Assembly: GCA_905181615.1 (NCBI GenBank)
Contig: CAJIYH010000001.1
Coordinates: 22,082 to 86,081 of the forward strand
Source: an uncultured Flavobacteriaceae bacterium
Lineage (GTDB): Bacteria > Bacteroidota > Bacteroidia > Flavobacteriales > Flavobacteriaceae
Length of the DNA: 64,000 nucleotides
Reading direction: 5' to 3'
A program made the position numbers and the translations under genes. Shown here in pieces: positions 8,349 to 17,034 of the stretch. Position 1 is the stretch's first letter; the number at the start of each line of letters is the position of its first letter. The notes under the pieces were generated by a model. It ran no database searches. It had not been told where the DNA came from and saw only the letters and a program-made list of their open reading frames with translations.

Positions 8349-8699
8349 ATGAAAATAATTTTATTTGTCTTTTTCTTTTTTGTCTTTATTCCAAAAGGAC
8401 ATTCCCAAGAATGGGTTATTGTGGATATTGTAAATCAAACCTCTAGAGAATTATCTGTAATGATTGATGATGGTGGAGACAAAATAAATAGAAAAAAAAT
8501 CAAAAACCCTTCTATTGTCAATCTCATAAATGAATATCAGAATAATGGTTTCACCCTGGAAAAAGTAACATCTGGAATAGAACTTGACATTAACGGAAAT
8601 ATTCCATTAAGTAATAACAACCGAGGGAATAATTTTGGTTTTTCAAATTTGACATTTTCAAATAATAACAGAATAATGCTTTGGTTTAAAAAAGAATAA
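8349..8699 (+). CDS. small secreted protein of unknown function
   Basis: I start at the ATG at 8349 because it begins a good signal peptide (MKIILFVFFFFVFIPKGHSQ); the 22 residues of the longer frame upstream are polar and would bury it. The mature part of about 96 residues is polar and Asn-rich (SNNNRGNNFGFSN) with no recognised domain. The antisense EDMPGI tail starts two bases after the stop, so this cargo gene ends right at a repeat. No partner is apparent. Confidence 0.6.
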   Translation: MKIILFVFFFFVFIPKGHSQEWVIVDIVNQTSRELSVMIDDGGDKINRKKIKNPSIVNLINEYQNNGFTLEKVTSGIELDINGNIPLSNNNRGNNFGFSNLTFSNNNRIMLWFKKE

Positions 8700-8701
8700 A
8701 A

Positions 8702-8760
8702 CTAAATCCCAGGCATATCCACTTCATTAAGTTCTAATATTACAATGCGCTTTACCAAGA
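8702..8760 (-). repeat. antisense gene tail, EDMPVV family, copy 3
   Basis: The minus strand reads ILELNEVDMPGI and stop. The upstream bases still match copy 1 through the ACFILGK stretch, but a one-base indel separates the frames. Confidence 0.5.
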
Positions 8761-8816
8761 ATGAAACAAGCTACTAATGAAGTCTGTGAAGACTTGCTAT
8801 TGTTTTTGGAATGAAA

Positions 8817-8871
8817 ACAAGCTTTAAAAACAGTTTTGTACATTGTATTGATAAATTAGATATTATGAAAA
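8817..8871 (+). repeat. 55-bp leader repeat, copy 3
   Basis: These 55 bases are identical to 9140-9194. Both copies end inside the first codons of the gene that follows (ATGAAAA), so the repeat supplies the whole 5' leader and start codon to two different genes. The first 20 bases also match the copies at 811 and 2805. Confidence 0.85.
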
Positions 8872-9071
8872 TGGATAAAGAAGAAGAAAAATTTCTTAAA
8901 AAGCTTAAACAACCAACTTTTATATTTCTTCAGGCTCTCAATCTAATTAGCGTGATATTAGGTATTATTTATTTCTTTGTAGACGATAACGATTTATACC
9001 TTATTTTATTTTTAATCTGTGGATTTACAAGTTTATTTATTGAATACATAAGAAGAAAAAATAAATCGTAA
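8865..9071 (+). CDS. small two-helix membrane protein
   Basis: The start at 8865 follows the leader repeat exactly as in the gene at 9188, so I prefer it to the upstream ATG at 8811. The 68-residue product has a charged N-terminus (MKMDKEEEKFLKKLK) and two hydrophobic segments (FIFLQALNLISVILGIIYFF and LYLILFLICGFTSLFIEYI), ending in a basic tail. Family and function are unknown. An R1 terminator repeat overlaps the stop. Confidence 0.55.
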   Translation: MKMDKEEEKFLKKLKQPTFIFLQALNLISVILGIIYFFVDDNDLYLILFLICGFTSLFIEYIRRKNKS

Positions 9072-9108
9072 AAAACCCCCACCGAAAGCATCACCTAAAG
9101 TGAGGGCT
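9070..9108 (-). repeat. R1 terminator repeat, copy 5
   Basis: The full hairpin and T-run are present, followed at 9140 by leader repeat copy 4. The order gene, R1, leader, gene is seen here within 120 bases. No DUF5681 codons remain beside this copy. Confidence 0.7.
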
Positions 9109-9139
9109 AAAAAGCATCAATACCACTTGCCCATTATTT

Positions 9140-9194
9140 ACAAGCTTTAAAAACAGTTTTGTACATTGTATTGATAAATTAGATATTATGAAAA
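9140..9194 (+). repeat. 55-bp leader repeat, copy 4
   Basis: This is identical over 55 bases to 8817-8871 and ends inside the start of the lipoprotein gene at 9188. Confidence 0.85.
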
Positions 9195-9664
9195 AAACAA
9201 CTGCCCTATTGATATTACTTGCGACTATAATCCTTCCTGTTTCTTGTGTTAATGAGATTCAAAAAATAACAGAAGAAGAAGTAAGAACCGCTTTTGATGA
9301 ATTGTTTATAGCTGTTGATGAAAATCCAAATGCATTTAGAGAATTAGTCACTGAGGACTTTATTATTTTTGAAAATAGTAGACGTTATAATACCGATGAA
9401 TTTATTGAATTTATTTCTGGATTAAACGTTGATGAAAAAAAGCGAACTTTTAAAAACATAATAATTGATACCGATATTAATTCTGCGCACATCACATTAG
9501 ACCATCATGGTGAATTTATAGTTAATACACCCGAGGGAAAGCAAAAAATAGTTGTTGATTGGCTTGAAAGTGTTTATCTAGTGAAAGAAAAGGGGGAGTT
9601 GAAATTTAAGTTTTATTTTTCTGAAGCAATCAAAAACACTTCTATACCATTTAAAGAAAAATAA
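9188..9664 (+). CDS. lipoprotein with SnoaL/DUF4440-like fold
   Basis: The 158-residue product has a lipoprotein signal (MKKTTALLILLATIILPVSC, Cys20). The mature part reads like an NTF2-like domain: a helix with EEEVRTAFDELFIAVDEN, then FRELVTEDFIIFENSRRYNTDE, and strands ending in YLVKEKGELKFKFYFSEA. Many DUF4440/SnoaL-like proteins have this layout; the ligand or activity is not predictable. The start is set by the leader repeat. It is cargo of the repeat-rich region. Confidence 0.7.
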   Translation: MKKTTALLILLATIILPVSCVNEIQKITEEEVRTAFDELFIAVDENPNAFRELVTEDFIIFENSRRYNTDEFIEFISGLNVDEKKRTFKNIIIDTDINSAHITLDHHGEFIVNTPEGKQKIVVDWLESVYLVKEKGELKFKFYFSEAIKNTSIPFKEK

Positions 9665-9740
9665 TGGAGCATTGCATCTTCAGTAAGTTCAGATAAAGAA
9701 AACAAGCGTTTGTAAACTTTGAAATATGATTGTTAGTCAA

Positions 9741-9945
9741 TTAGTTCTTTTTAAGGTTTAAATCAGGGTTTTGCCTAACAAACTCATTCCATTCAGGGTC
9801 CTATTTCCTAACCTTCTTGGGCCGCAATGCAGATCTAAGCTCTCGGGTGTTTAAATAATAATACGTTATTTCATCGCTCTCTTCGATGTGCCCTTTCTGC
9901 ATCAATAGCGGCTTTAGCCCTTCAATGTTTTGTTGCAGAATTTTT
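9741..9945 (-). pseudogene. fossil gene, family unknown
   Basis: The minus strand reads KILQQNIEGLKPLLMQKGHI, then EESDEITYYYLNTRELRSAL, RPKKVRK, an in-frame stop, and DPEWNEFVRQNPDLNLKKN before the final stop. The text on both sides of the internal stop is protein-like, so this is a decayed gene. I do not recognise the family. The remainder of the gap from 9665 to 10002 holds a decayed EDMPVV-type tail near 9672 and nothing else. Confidence 0.45.
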
Positions 9946-10002
9946 TTAAGTAAAATTGGCTAGACTATAGAAGAACCTTATTTTTGTAGTAAACGCTAGA
10001 AA

Positions 10003-10401
10003 ATGAAATCTTCAAAAAAACCGGATAATGTAGCATGGAACGAAGAAAATCAGGAGTACATATCAAAACTCCTTCCTTACGCCATTAGTAACAGCAGTCC
10101 TGTAATTAGTATTCCCAATGTAGACTCTTTTAAGAAAAAGGGGGTTGATAAGGTTTCTAAGCAATTTCAGGCAGAGCTTGCAGACTTACAAAATAAAATT
10201 AAAGTCTTTGTAGATCTAGCTACAGATACCCAAATGGTTTATTCTGCCAAGTTTAAATTCGAGCCCATAGTAGGGGAAACATATCATTTGTATCAAGGCG
10301 AAAAAGAATCTTTTTTGTCTCTAATTGAGCCCAATAGCTGGAGCAAAAAACACGAAGGCTCTTTTAGGCTAAATGGTGACTATAAATGGGAGCGTCTGTA
10401 A
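10003..10401 (+). CDS. DUF2452 domain protein
   Basis: The 132-residue product matches the flavobacterial DUF2452 layout: an N-terminal KKPDNVAW-x-EENQEY, a central VDKVSKQFQAELADLQ helix, and a C-terminal FEPIVGETYHLYQ then GSFRLNGDYKWERL. There is no signal peptide, so it is cytoplasmic. Function is unknown; the family is small and mostly limited to Bacteroidota. It marks the left edge of the core region. The 216 bases to rbfA show no gene. Confidence 0.8.
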   Translation: MKSSKKPDNVAWNEENQEYISKLLPYAISNSSPVISIPNVDSFKKKGVDKVSKQFQAELADLQNKIKVFVDLATDTQMVYSAKFKFEPIVGETYHLYQGEKESFLSLIEPNSWSKKHEGSFRLNGDYKWERL

Positions 10402-10617
10402 CTACTGTCTAAAATTCTGAGTGGCTATAACTGTTTTTTAGAACAATTTTGTAACTCTGATATTAAACCAAAAACAGTATGTGTAGTGATAAAAATAAGA
10501 GTTGTGGGTGTTTTTCTAAATGACACATAAGCCTAATTCCCTTATTTAATTGCTATACTTTGTATTTGAAGAGTCCATCCCAACAAATATCCTTAATTTT
10601 ACTCAATATTAAATCTA

Positions 10618-11010
10618 ATGGAAAGTCCTAGACAAAAAAAAATAGCAACTTTATTACAACAAGAAATCGCACAAATGCTTCAAGGGGCTGTGCGAAAAGA
10701 AGGCGTTTCTAATCTTTTGATCTCCGTAACCAAAGTTGCCGTTACTGTAGACCTTTCTATTGCTAAAATATACTTAAGCCTGTTCCCTCCAGCAAAAGCC
10801 CTAGAGGTATTAAAGGGAATAAAATCGAATAGCTTTCAAGTAAAACACGACCTCGCTAAATTGCTTAAAAATCAATTGCGAAAAGTTCCAGATCTGGTTT
10901 TTTACTTAGACGATTCTCTAGATTATATTGAAAAAATTGATCGCGCGCTTGAAGCTACAAACGACCCTATCAAAAACCCCGAGAGCTTGGATTCTCGTAA
11001 AAAAAAATAA
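10618..11010 (+). CDS. rbfA: ribosome-binding factor A
   Basis: RbfA is a KH-type RNA-binding protein that helps mature the 30S subunit by binding near the 5' helix of 16S rRNA. The 130 residues show the N-terminal RQKKIATLLQQEIAQML helix, the LLISVTKVAVTVDLSIAKIY strand pair, and the RKVPDLVFYLDDSLDYIEKI segment with the family's VPxLxFxxD-S signature. Length is as usual. The following permease gene starts 4 bases after the stop, so the two are co-transcribed, an order common in Flavobacteria. Confidence 0.95.
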   Translation: MESPRQKKIATLLQQEIAQMLQGAVRKEGVSNLLISVTKVAVTVDLSIAKIYLSLFPPAKALEVLKGIKSNSFQVKHDLAKLLKNQLRKVPDLVFYLDDSLDYIEKIDRALEATNDPIKNPESLDSRKKK

Positions 11011-11014
11011 CCCC

Positions 11015-12217
11015 GTGCGCTTCCCTTTATACATAGCCACTAGATATTTCTTCACCAGAAGCAAGCAAAACGTAATCAACATAATCAATTATATTGCTCT
11101 TTCGGTCGTCTTAATTGCTGCTGCTGCTTTGTTAATTGTTCTTTCAGCTTTTACAGGGCTAAAAGATTTTGGCCTTTCGTTATCTAATGTTTTTGATCCC
11201 GACTTTAGGGTTGAGACCGTTCAAGGAAAAGCATTTGAAGTTGATACGCTTAGCATGTCCAAGGTTAAAAAAATCGAAGGAATTATTGAAATTTCCGGAA
11301 TCATTGAAGACAAAGTTTTTTTAAATTATAGAGACAAAAACCATGTGGCCTACTTAAAAGGTGTTGACCCTTCCTACCTAACTGTAATTGAAAAAGACTC
11401 CCTTTTAAACAGTGGCAGATGGTTTAGCGAAGAATTTGATGAGGTTGTTATTGGAGGCGGGGTGGCTCAAATTCTTAGTTTGGGGGTTTATGATTACAAC
11501 GATTTTTTGGTGTTAACCGTTCCTAAAAGATCTTCCTCTAATGCGCAACTCAAAGATCCATTCATAAACAAAAGCGCCTTAGTTTCGGGGATTTATTCTG
11601 TAAGCGAAGAGGTAGATAAAAAATATATCTTTTCAAGTATTTCTTATGCCCGTAAGCTCTTCCAAAGAAAAGAAAATACCTTCAGCTCCCTTGAGCTTAA
11701 AGTTGATCCTAATTTTAACAAAGTTGATCTAGAAAAACAACTCAAAGCCATACTCAGTACCGAGCTGCAAATCCGTTCCCGATCAGAGCTTAATGCGGCC
11801 CTATTTAAGATGCTTAACACGGAACAAATGGCCATCTATCTTATTTTTACTTTGGTTATTGTAATTGCGCTCTTCAACGTTGTTGGGGCGATAACTATGA
11901 TGATTTTGGAGAAAAGACCACAGCTAAAAGTCCTCTATGCGATGGGTGTATTGCCTAAAGAAATTCAATCTATTTTCTTTTATTTGGGAGGAATGATAAG
12001 CTGGGTTGGAGGTGGGATAGGTGTTTTGCTCGGCTCTGCCTTGGTTCTTATTCAAGGTTATTCCCCGTTTTTGTTTGTTCCGGGAACCAACTTTCCATAT
12101 CCCGTTCGATTGGAGTTTCAAAATGTTGGAATAGTCTTGGTGCTTATTTTTGTTTTAGGGGGTATCGCTTCTGCTTGGGCTAGTGCTCGGGTTGGAAAAC
12201 AAATAAAATTATATTAA
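11015..12217 (+). CDS. LolC/E-type ABC transporter permease
   Basis: This is a 400-residue FtsX-like permease of the lipoprotein-releasing LolC/E type, which passes outer-membrane lipoproteins to the periplasmic carrier. It has a first membrane helix after RSKQNVINIINYIALSVV, a periplasmic MacB-like domain of about 220 residues, and three C-terminal helices with EKRPQLKVLYAMGVLPKEIQ, the usual coupling-helix region. I start at the GTG at 11015, giving a first residue directly before RFPLYIATRYFF, which is the typical N-terminus; the longer frame overlaps rbfA. Its ATPase is not in the window. Confidence 0.88.
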   Translation: MRFPLYIATRYFFTRSKQNVINIINYIALSVVLIAAAALLIVLSAFTGLKDFGLSLSNVFDPDFRVETVQGKAFEVDTLSMSKVKKIEGIIEISGIIEDKVFLNYRDKNHVAYLKGVDPSYLTVIEKDSLLNSGRWFSEEFDEVVIGGGVAQILSLGVYDYNDFLVLTVPKRSSSNAQLKDPFINKSALVSGIYSVSEEVDKKYIFSSISYARKLFQRKENTFSSLELKVDPNFNKVDLEKQLKAILSTELQIRSRSELNAALFKMLNTEQMAIYLIFTLVIVIALFNVVGAITMMILEKRPQLKVLYAMGVLPKEIQSIFFYLGGMISWVGGGIGVLLGSALVLIQGYSPFLFVPGTNFPYPVRLEFQNVGIVLVLIFVLGGIASAWASARVGKQIKLY

Positions 12218-13203
12218 ACCATTTCGTAGCCTCCCCAGTTTGTCTCAACATCTGCTAGAGCAGCAAATACATCTACCGATGCGTTTGAGGTTACCATTCG
12301 GGTTCGGTACTCTTTGAAATGAGGGATCCCTTTAAAGTAATTGGTGTAGTGACGTCGTGTTTCCAAAACACCAAGAACCTCTCCTTTCCATGCAATTGCC
12401 ATCTCTAAGTGCCTTCGAGCAGCCTCTACACGTTCAATTATAGTTGGTTGAGTTGCATGTGTGCCCGTTTTCATAAAGTGCTTTACTTGATTAAAAAACC
12501 ACGGATTTCCTATACTTGCTCTTCCTATCATTGCTCCGTCTAAACCGTATTCATCTCGCATTTCTATTGCCCGCTCTGGGGTGTCAACATCGCCATTACC
12601 AAAGATCGGTATGTGCATGCGTTGGTTGTTTTTAACTTCAGCAATTGGGCGCCAATCTGCGTTTCCTTTATACATCTGGGCTCGAGTTCTGCCATGAATA
12701 GAAATGGCTTTCGCTCCAGCATCTTGTAACCGCTCGGCAACCTCAACTATTCTTATAGAATCGTGATCCCAACCTAATCGCGTTTTAACAGTTATAGGAA
12801 GGTTGGTGTGTTCTGCCATTACCTTGGTCAAATGTACCATTAGGGGAATGTCTTTTAAAATTCCTGCTCCTGCTCCTTTGCTAACTACTTTTTTTACAGG
12901 GCATCCAAAATTAATATCAATAATGTCTGGCTTAGAAGCTTCAACAATTTCTACAGACCGAAGCATGGACTCTTCGTTAGCTCCAAAAATCTGAATCCCA
13001 ACAGGGCGTTCTTTTTCGTAAATATCGAGCTTCATTACGCTCTTGGCTGCATCCCTAATTAGACCTTCGCTCGAAATGAACTCGGTGTAGACAACGTCTG
13101 CTCCGTTTTCTTTACAAAGTGCCCGAAACGGAGGGTCGCTAACGTCTTCCATAGGCGCCAAAAGGAGCGGGAAGTCACTTAGTTCTATGTCACCAATTTT
13201 CAT
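12214..13203 (-). CDS. dusB: tRNA-dihydrouridine synthase
   Basis: This FMN-dependent enzyme reduces uridines in the tRNA D-loop. The 329 residues show LLAPMEDVSDPPFR at the N-terminus, the catalytic cysteine in INFGCPVKKVV, the KTRLGW strand, HGRTRAQMYKGNADW, and the FMN phosphate site in FGNGDV and GAMIGRASIGNPW. Length and motifs fit DusB. I start at the ATG at 13203; the longer frame uses TTG three bases upstream. It converges on the permease gene with a four-base overlap of the 3' ends. Confidence 0.93.
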   Translation of the reverse strand: MKIGDIELSDFPLLLAPMEDVSDPPFRALCKENGADVVYTEFISSEGLIRDAAKSVMKLDIYEKERPVGIQIFGANEESMLRSVEIVEASKPDIIDINFGCPVKKVVSKGAGAGILKDIPLMVHLTKVMAEHTNLPITVKTRLGWDHDSIRIVEVAERLQDAGAKAISIHGRTRAQMYKGNADWRPIAEVKNNQRMHIPIFGNGDVDTPERAIEMRDEYGLDGAMIGRASIGNPWFFNQVKHFMKTGTHATQPTIIERVEAARRHLEMAIAWKGEVLGVLETRRHYTNYFKGIPHFKEYRTRMVTSNASVDVFAALADVETNWGGYEMV

Positions 13204-13362
13204 CAAGGCCTAAAATTTTTGACAAAAGTACGTAAAAGCAGTTAATCTTGTTGAACCGACTCCTTAGATTATATAAAAGATCTGGAGAAGAAATTATTAA
13301 AACTAAAAAGATTCAGGACAACTAAATCTTATGAGAAAACAAAAAAGCATAATACAAATAAG

Positions 13363-13370
13363 TATCTTTG
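13363..13370 (+). promoter_or_regulatory. -7 promoter element of lepA
   Basis: TATCTTTG matches the Bacteroidota -7 consensus TAnnTTTG and lies 25 bases before the lepA ATG. No clear -33 TTTG is seen at the usual distance. Confidence 0.45.
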
Positions 13371-13395
13371 CCGCCTAAGCTTAGGAAAGAGATTT

Positions 13396-15192
13396 ATGAA
13401 GTACATCAGGAATTTTTGCATCATTGCCCATATTGATCACGGGAAAAGCACGCTAGCAGATCGGCTACTCGATTTTACAGGGTCGGTTACTGAGCGTGAA
13501 AAACAAGATCAATTATTGGACAGTATGGACTTGGAACGTGAGCGTGGTATTACCATCAAGTCACATGCAATTCAAATGGAGTATACCCATCAAGGGCAAG
13601 ACTATATCTTGAACCTAATTGACACGCCCGGTCATGTTGACTTTTCATACGAAGTCTCGCGGTCTATTGCCGCATGTGAGGGTGCTTTGCTAATTGTTGA
13701 CGCTGCGCAAAGCATTCAGGCGCAAACCATTTCAAACTTATATCTAGCTCTTGAAAATGATTTAGAAATTATTCCTGTGCTTAATAAAGTTGACCTGCCT
13801 TCTGCCAATCCAGAAGAAGTTACTGATGACATTGTTGATCTACTGGGTTGTTCTTCAAAAGAAGTTATTCCTGCCTCTGCCAAAACAGGTTTAGGAATCG
13901 AAGAAATTTTGACTGCAATTATTGATCGTGTTCCGCATCCCAAGGGAAGTGTTGACGAGCCGCTTCAGGCTCTTATTTTTGATTCTGTATACAACCCTTT
14001 TCGAGGAATAGAAACTTATTTTAGAGTGCTGAATGGAACCATTTCTAAAGGCCAAAAAATACAGTTTATTGCTACTCAAAAAACATATAACGCAGATGAA
14101 ATTGGGACACTTAAGCTTAAACAAGAGCCTAGAAAAATCATTAAAGCCGGTGATGTTGGCTATCTAATCACAGGAATAAAAGACGCTAAAGAAGTAAAAG
14201 TTGGAGATACGATTACAACACCTGAAAGACCTACGCAAAATGCTGTTGATGGTTTCGAAGAAGTAAAACCAATGGTTTTTGCAGGAATATATCCTGTAGA
14301 TACCGAAGAGTACGAAGAGCTGCGCTCTTCAATGGAAAAGCTTCAACTAAATGATGCGTCTCTTGTGTTTATTCCTGAAAGCTCTGCCGCACTTGGATTT
14401 GGTTTTCGTTGTGGCTTTCTAGGGATGTTACATTTAGAGATTATTCAAGAACGCTTAGAAAGAGAGTTTAACATGTCTGTTATAACTACAGTGCCTAACG
14501 TTTCTTATCATGCTTTTGTTAAGAAAGATGTCAACGAATTGTTGCTGGTAAATAACCCTTCTGATCTTCCAGATCCATCTGCCCTCGATCGCGTCGAAGA
14601 GCCTTTTATTAAGGCATCTATAATTACAAAATCTGATTTTGTTGGAAATGTTATGTCGCTCTGTATCGAAAAAAGGGGAACCATAACCAACCAAACTTAT
14701 CTTACAACCGAACGCGTTGAGTTAACGTTTGATATGCCTTTGGCGGAAATTGTTTTTGATTTCTACGATCGATTAAAGACCGTTTCTAAGGGCTATGCTT
14801 CTTTCGATTATTCCCCAACAGGAATGCGCCCATCCAAATTAGTTAAAGTAGATATCTTGCTCAACGGAAGTCAGGTAGATGCGCTATCTGCTCTAATTCA
14901 CATAGACAACGCCTATTCTATAGGAAAAAAGATGTGTGAAAAATTACGCCAGCTAATTCCTAGACAACAGTTTGACATTCCAATACAAGCCGCTATTGGC
15001 GCAAAAATAATATCTAGAGAAACCATTAAAGCCTTGCGGAAAGACGTTACCGCTAAATGTTATGGTGGTGATATTTCAAGAAAACGAAAACTCCTTGAAA
15101 AACAGAAAAAAGGTAAAAAGAAAATGCGTCAAGTTGGAAATGTAGAAATTCCACAAGAAGCATTCATGGCTGTTCTTAAGTTAAACGACTAA
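13396..15192 (+). CDS. lepA: elongation factor 4 (LepA)
   Basis: EF4 is a ribosomal GTPase that can back-translocate stalled ribosomes. The 598 residues show the G1 loop [15 protein letters not shown], the switch region [11 protein letters not shown]3 DTPGHVDF, G4 NKVDLP and G5 PASAKTG, then EF-G-like domains II, III and V and the LepA-specific basic C-terminal domain ([20 protein letters not shown]). Length is normal. It is a single-gene unit ended by the hairpin at 15217. Confidence 0.97.
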   Translation: MKYIRNFCIIAHIDHGKSTLADRLLDFTGSVTEREKQDQLLDSMDLERERGITIKSHAIQMEYTHQGQDYILNLIDTPGHVDFSYEVSRSIAACEGALLIVDAAQSIQAQTISNLYLALENDLEIIPVLNKVDLPSANPEEVTDDIVDLLGCSSKEVIPASAKTGLGIEEILTAIIDRVPHPKGSVDEPLQALIFDSVYNPFRGIETYFRVLNGTISKGQKIQFIATQKTYNADEIGTLKLKQEPRKIIKAGDVGYLITGIKDAKEVKVGDTITTPERPTQNAVDGFEEVKPMVFAGIYPVDTEEYEELRSSMEKLQLNDASLVFIPESSAALGFGFRCGFLGMLHLEIIQERLEREFNMSVITTVPNVSYHAFVKKDVNELLLVNNPSDLPDPSALDRVEEPFIKASIITKSDFVGNVMSLCIEKRGTITNQTYLTTERVELTFDMPLAEIVFDFYDRLKTVSKGYASFDYSPTGMRPSKLVKVDILLNGSQVDALSALIHIDNAYSIGKKMCEKLRQLIPRQQFDIPIQAAIGAKIISRETIKALRKDVTAKCYGGDISRKRKLLEKQKKGKKKMRQVGNVEIPQEAFMAVLKLND

Positions 15193-15216
15193 GCGCCAAG
15201 TTTTATATTTAATAAT

Positions 15217-15245
15217 AAAAAACCTCTCTTAAAACAGAGGTTTTT
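15217..15245 (+). terminator. lepA terminator
   Basis: AAAAACCTCT and AGAGGTTTTT form a ten-pair stem around a short loop, ending in a T-run. The symmetry allows use from either strand. Confidence 0.8.
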
Positions 15246-15389
15246 CGTTTTAATCCTTTCTGGTTTTATGTAAATTCAAGGTGCTTTAGGTCTTTTGACT
15301 TAATCTAAATTTTAAATCACTAAATTTATCCTGGTAACCAAGCCAGAAATAAACCTCCAAACCAGGTCTTATGGCTACAAAAAAATGCT

Positions 15390-17030
15390 ATGAAAAACCT
15401 GTTTTTATTCGTTTTCCTTTTGCTTATTGGCTGTGAACAAACGCCAAAAACAACTATATCGCCTTGGGTTTCTTATGATGAATCTCAGTTGTTAGAAAAA
15501 AATGCTACTCAAAAATCCAAGCTAATGCAATACCGCTTGATTCAGTCTAAGGTCTCGGACAGAAATGATTTATGGAAATCAATAGCTCCTCAAATAGTTT
15601 CATTTTCTAAAGAGGATTATGAACAGCTTAAGCCTTTTATTTTAGAACAAAATATTCCTACCCTACAAAATCATGTTACCGCAGGAACTCTTAGTTATGA
15701 GAAACTTACGCAATGGTATTTGTACAGAATTGTGCTTTTTGAAAACGACTCTCTCAAGGCCTTAAATGCAATCATTTCTATTGACCCTAACGCAGTTAAA
15801 GACGCTCGTAAAAAGGACGCTAAACGGTCCGAAAGTCAGCATCTATTGTATGGGATCCCGATTCTTTTAAAAGACAACATCAACGTTGAGGGTTTACCGA
15901 CAACTGCAGGTGCTCATGCGCTCAAAAACAACCTTACATCTGATGCGTTTATTGTAGACCGTCTTCAAGAAAAAGGAGCTGTTATTCTAGGTAAAACAAA
16001 CCTCAGCGAGTGGGCAAATTACCTTTGTAAAGCTTGTCCTAATGGATATAGTGCTGTTGGAGGGCAAACCCTAAACCCCTATGGAATAAGAGACTTTGAC
16101 ACGGGCGGATCCAGTGCCGGAAGTGGGGCTGCAATTGCAGCAAATTATGCTGCTGCTGCTTTAGGGTCTGAAACTTCAGGGTCTATCTTATCACCTTCAA
16201 GCACACACGCTTTAGTTGGACTTAAACCCACCGTTGGTCTATTAAGCAGGGATGGTATTGTTCCTATTTCGAGTACTTACGACACTCCCGGACCCATGGC
16301 TAAAAACGTAATAGATGCGTCTATTTTACTTTCTGCTATGAAAGGTGAAGATCCTAACGACCCCATTACAACGGGAAATTCTCTTGCTTCAGAGCCAAAA
16401 GTAACTTTCGCTAAAAAAACTTTCGAAGGGCTTCGCTTTGGAGTTAATAAACAATTTCTTTCTGACTCACTCTACAAGATCGCGACCTTAAAAATAAAGT
16501 CGCTTGGAGGAACTTTAGTTGAGTTTGAACCCAAAAGTGTTCGGTTAGGAAACTTTGGAAAAGTATTAGATGCAGACATGAAAATAGATTTAAAAAATTA
16601 TTTAACACGCTTTGGGAAAAGTGATCTTTTGCCAAAATCCATAGACGATGTTATTCATCATAACAGTGCAGACTCTTTAATTAGAATGCCCTATTCTCAA
16701 GGTCGGTTAGACGGAGTCTATGCTTCTGAAATGTCTGCAGATAGTTTGGCATTTTACAAAGAAGATCTAAAAAAACAGGGGGTCGCTTTTTTTGAAACCC
16801 CAATGAGAAAACATAATTTAGATGTGGTTTTATCAATTAATAATTGGAATGCGGGACATGCGGCTATTGCTCAATATCCCTGCTTAACTCTTTCTATGGG
16901 TTATTCAGAAAAAGGCACTCCCAAAGGGCTTACCTTTATTGCACGTCCGTTTGAAGAAGATAAGCTTTTGGAAATTGCCGCACTTTACGAACAAGAAACC
17001 TTGTTGAGAAAACTCCCTCATGGCTATTAA
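15390..17030 (+). CDS. amidase-signature lipoprotein
   Basis: The 546-residue product has a lipoprotein signal (LLLIGC, Cys15) and an amidase-signature domain from about residue 110. The Ser-cisSer-Lys triad is visible: Lys in PILLKDNINVEG, the Gly/Ser-rich GGSSAGSGAAIAA, and SETSGSILSPSS. These enzymes hydrolyse C-N amide bonds; the substrate of exported family members is mostly unknown. The C-terminus (GLTFIARPFEEDKLLEIAALYEQ) is complete. The next sequence is a fossil of an unrelated hydrolase, so the amidase now stands alone. Confidence 0.88.
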   Translation: MKNLFLFVFLLLIGCEQTPKTTISPWVSYDESQLLEKNATQKSKLMQYRLIQSKVSDRNDLWKSIAPQIVSFSKEDYEQLKPFILEQNIPTLQNHVTAGTLSYEKLTQWYLYRIVLFENDSLKALNAIISIDPNAVKDARKKDAKRSESQHLLYGIPILLKDNINVEGLPTTAGAHALKNNLTSDAFIVDRLQEKGAVILGKTNLSEWANYLCKACPNGYSAVGGQTLNPYGIRDFDTGGSSAGSGAAIAANYAAAALGSETSGSILSPSSTHALVGLKPTVGLLSRDGIVPISSTYDTPGPMAKNVIDASILLSAMKGEDPNDPITTGNSLASEPKVTFAKKTFEGLRFGVNKQFLSDSLYKIATLKIKSLGGTLVEFEPKSVRLGNFGKVLDADMKIDLKNYLTRFGKSDLLPKSIDDVIHHNSADSLIRMPYSQGRLDGVYASEMSADSLAFYKEDLKKQGVAFFETPMRKHNLDVVLSINNWNAGHAAIAQYPCLTLSMGYSEKGTPKGLTFIARPFEEDKLLEIAALYEQETLLRKLPHGY

Positions 17031-17034
17031 TTAG

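Noticed and set aside
1689..9108. The repeated R1 units as a CRISPR array.
   Set aside because: Spacing is irregular (hundreds to thousands of bases), genes lie between the copies, the repeats vary and no cas gene is near.
1..9700. A chromosomal integron with attC sites.
   Set aside because: R1 folds as a terminator and lacks the paired RYYYAAC and GTTRRRY boxes, and no integrase gene is in the window.
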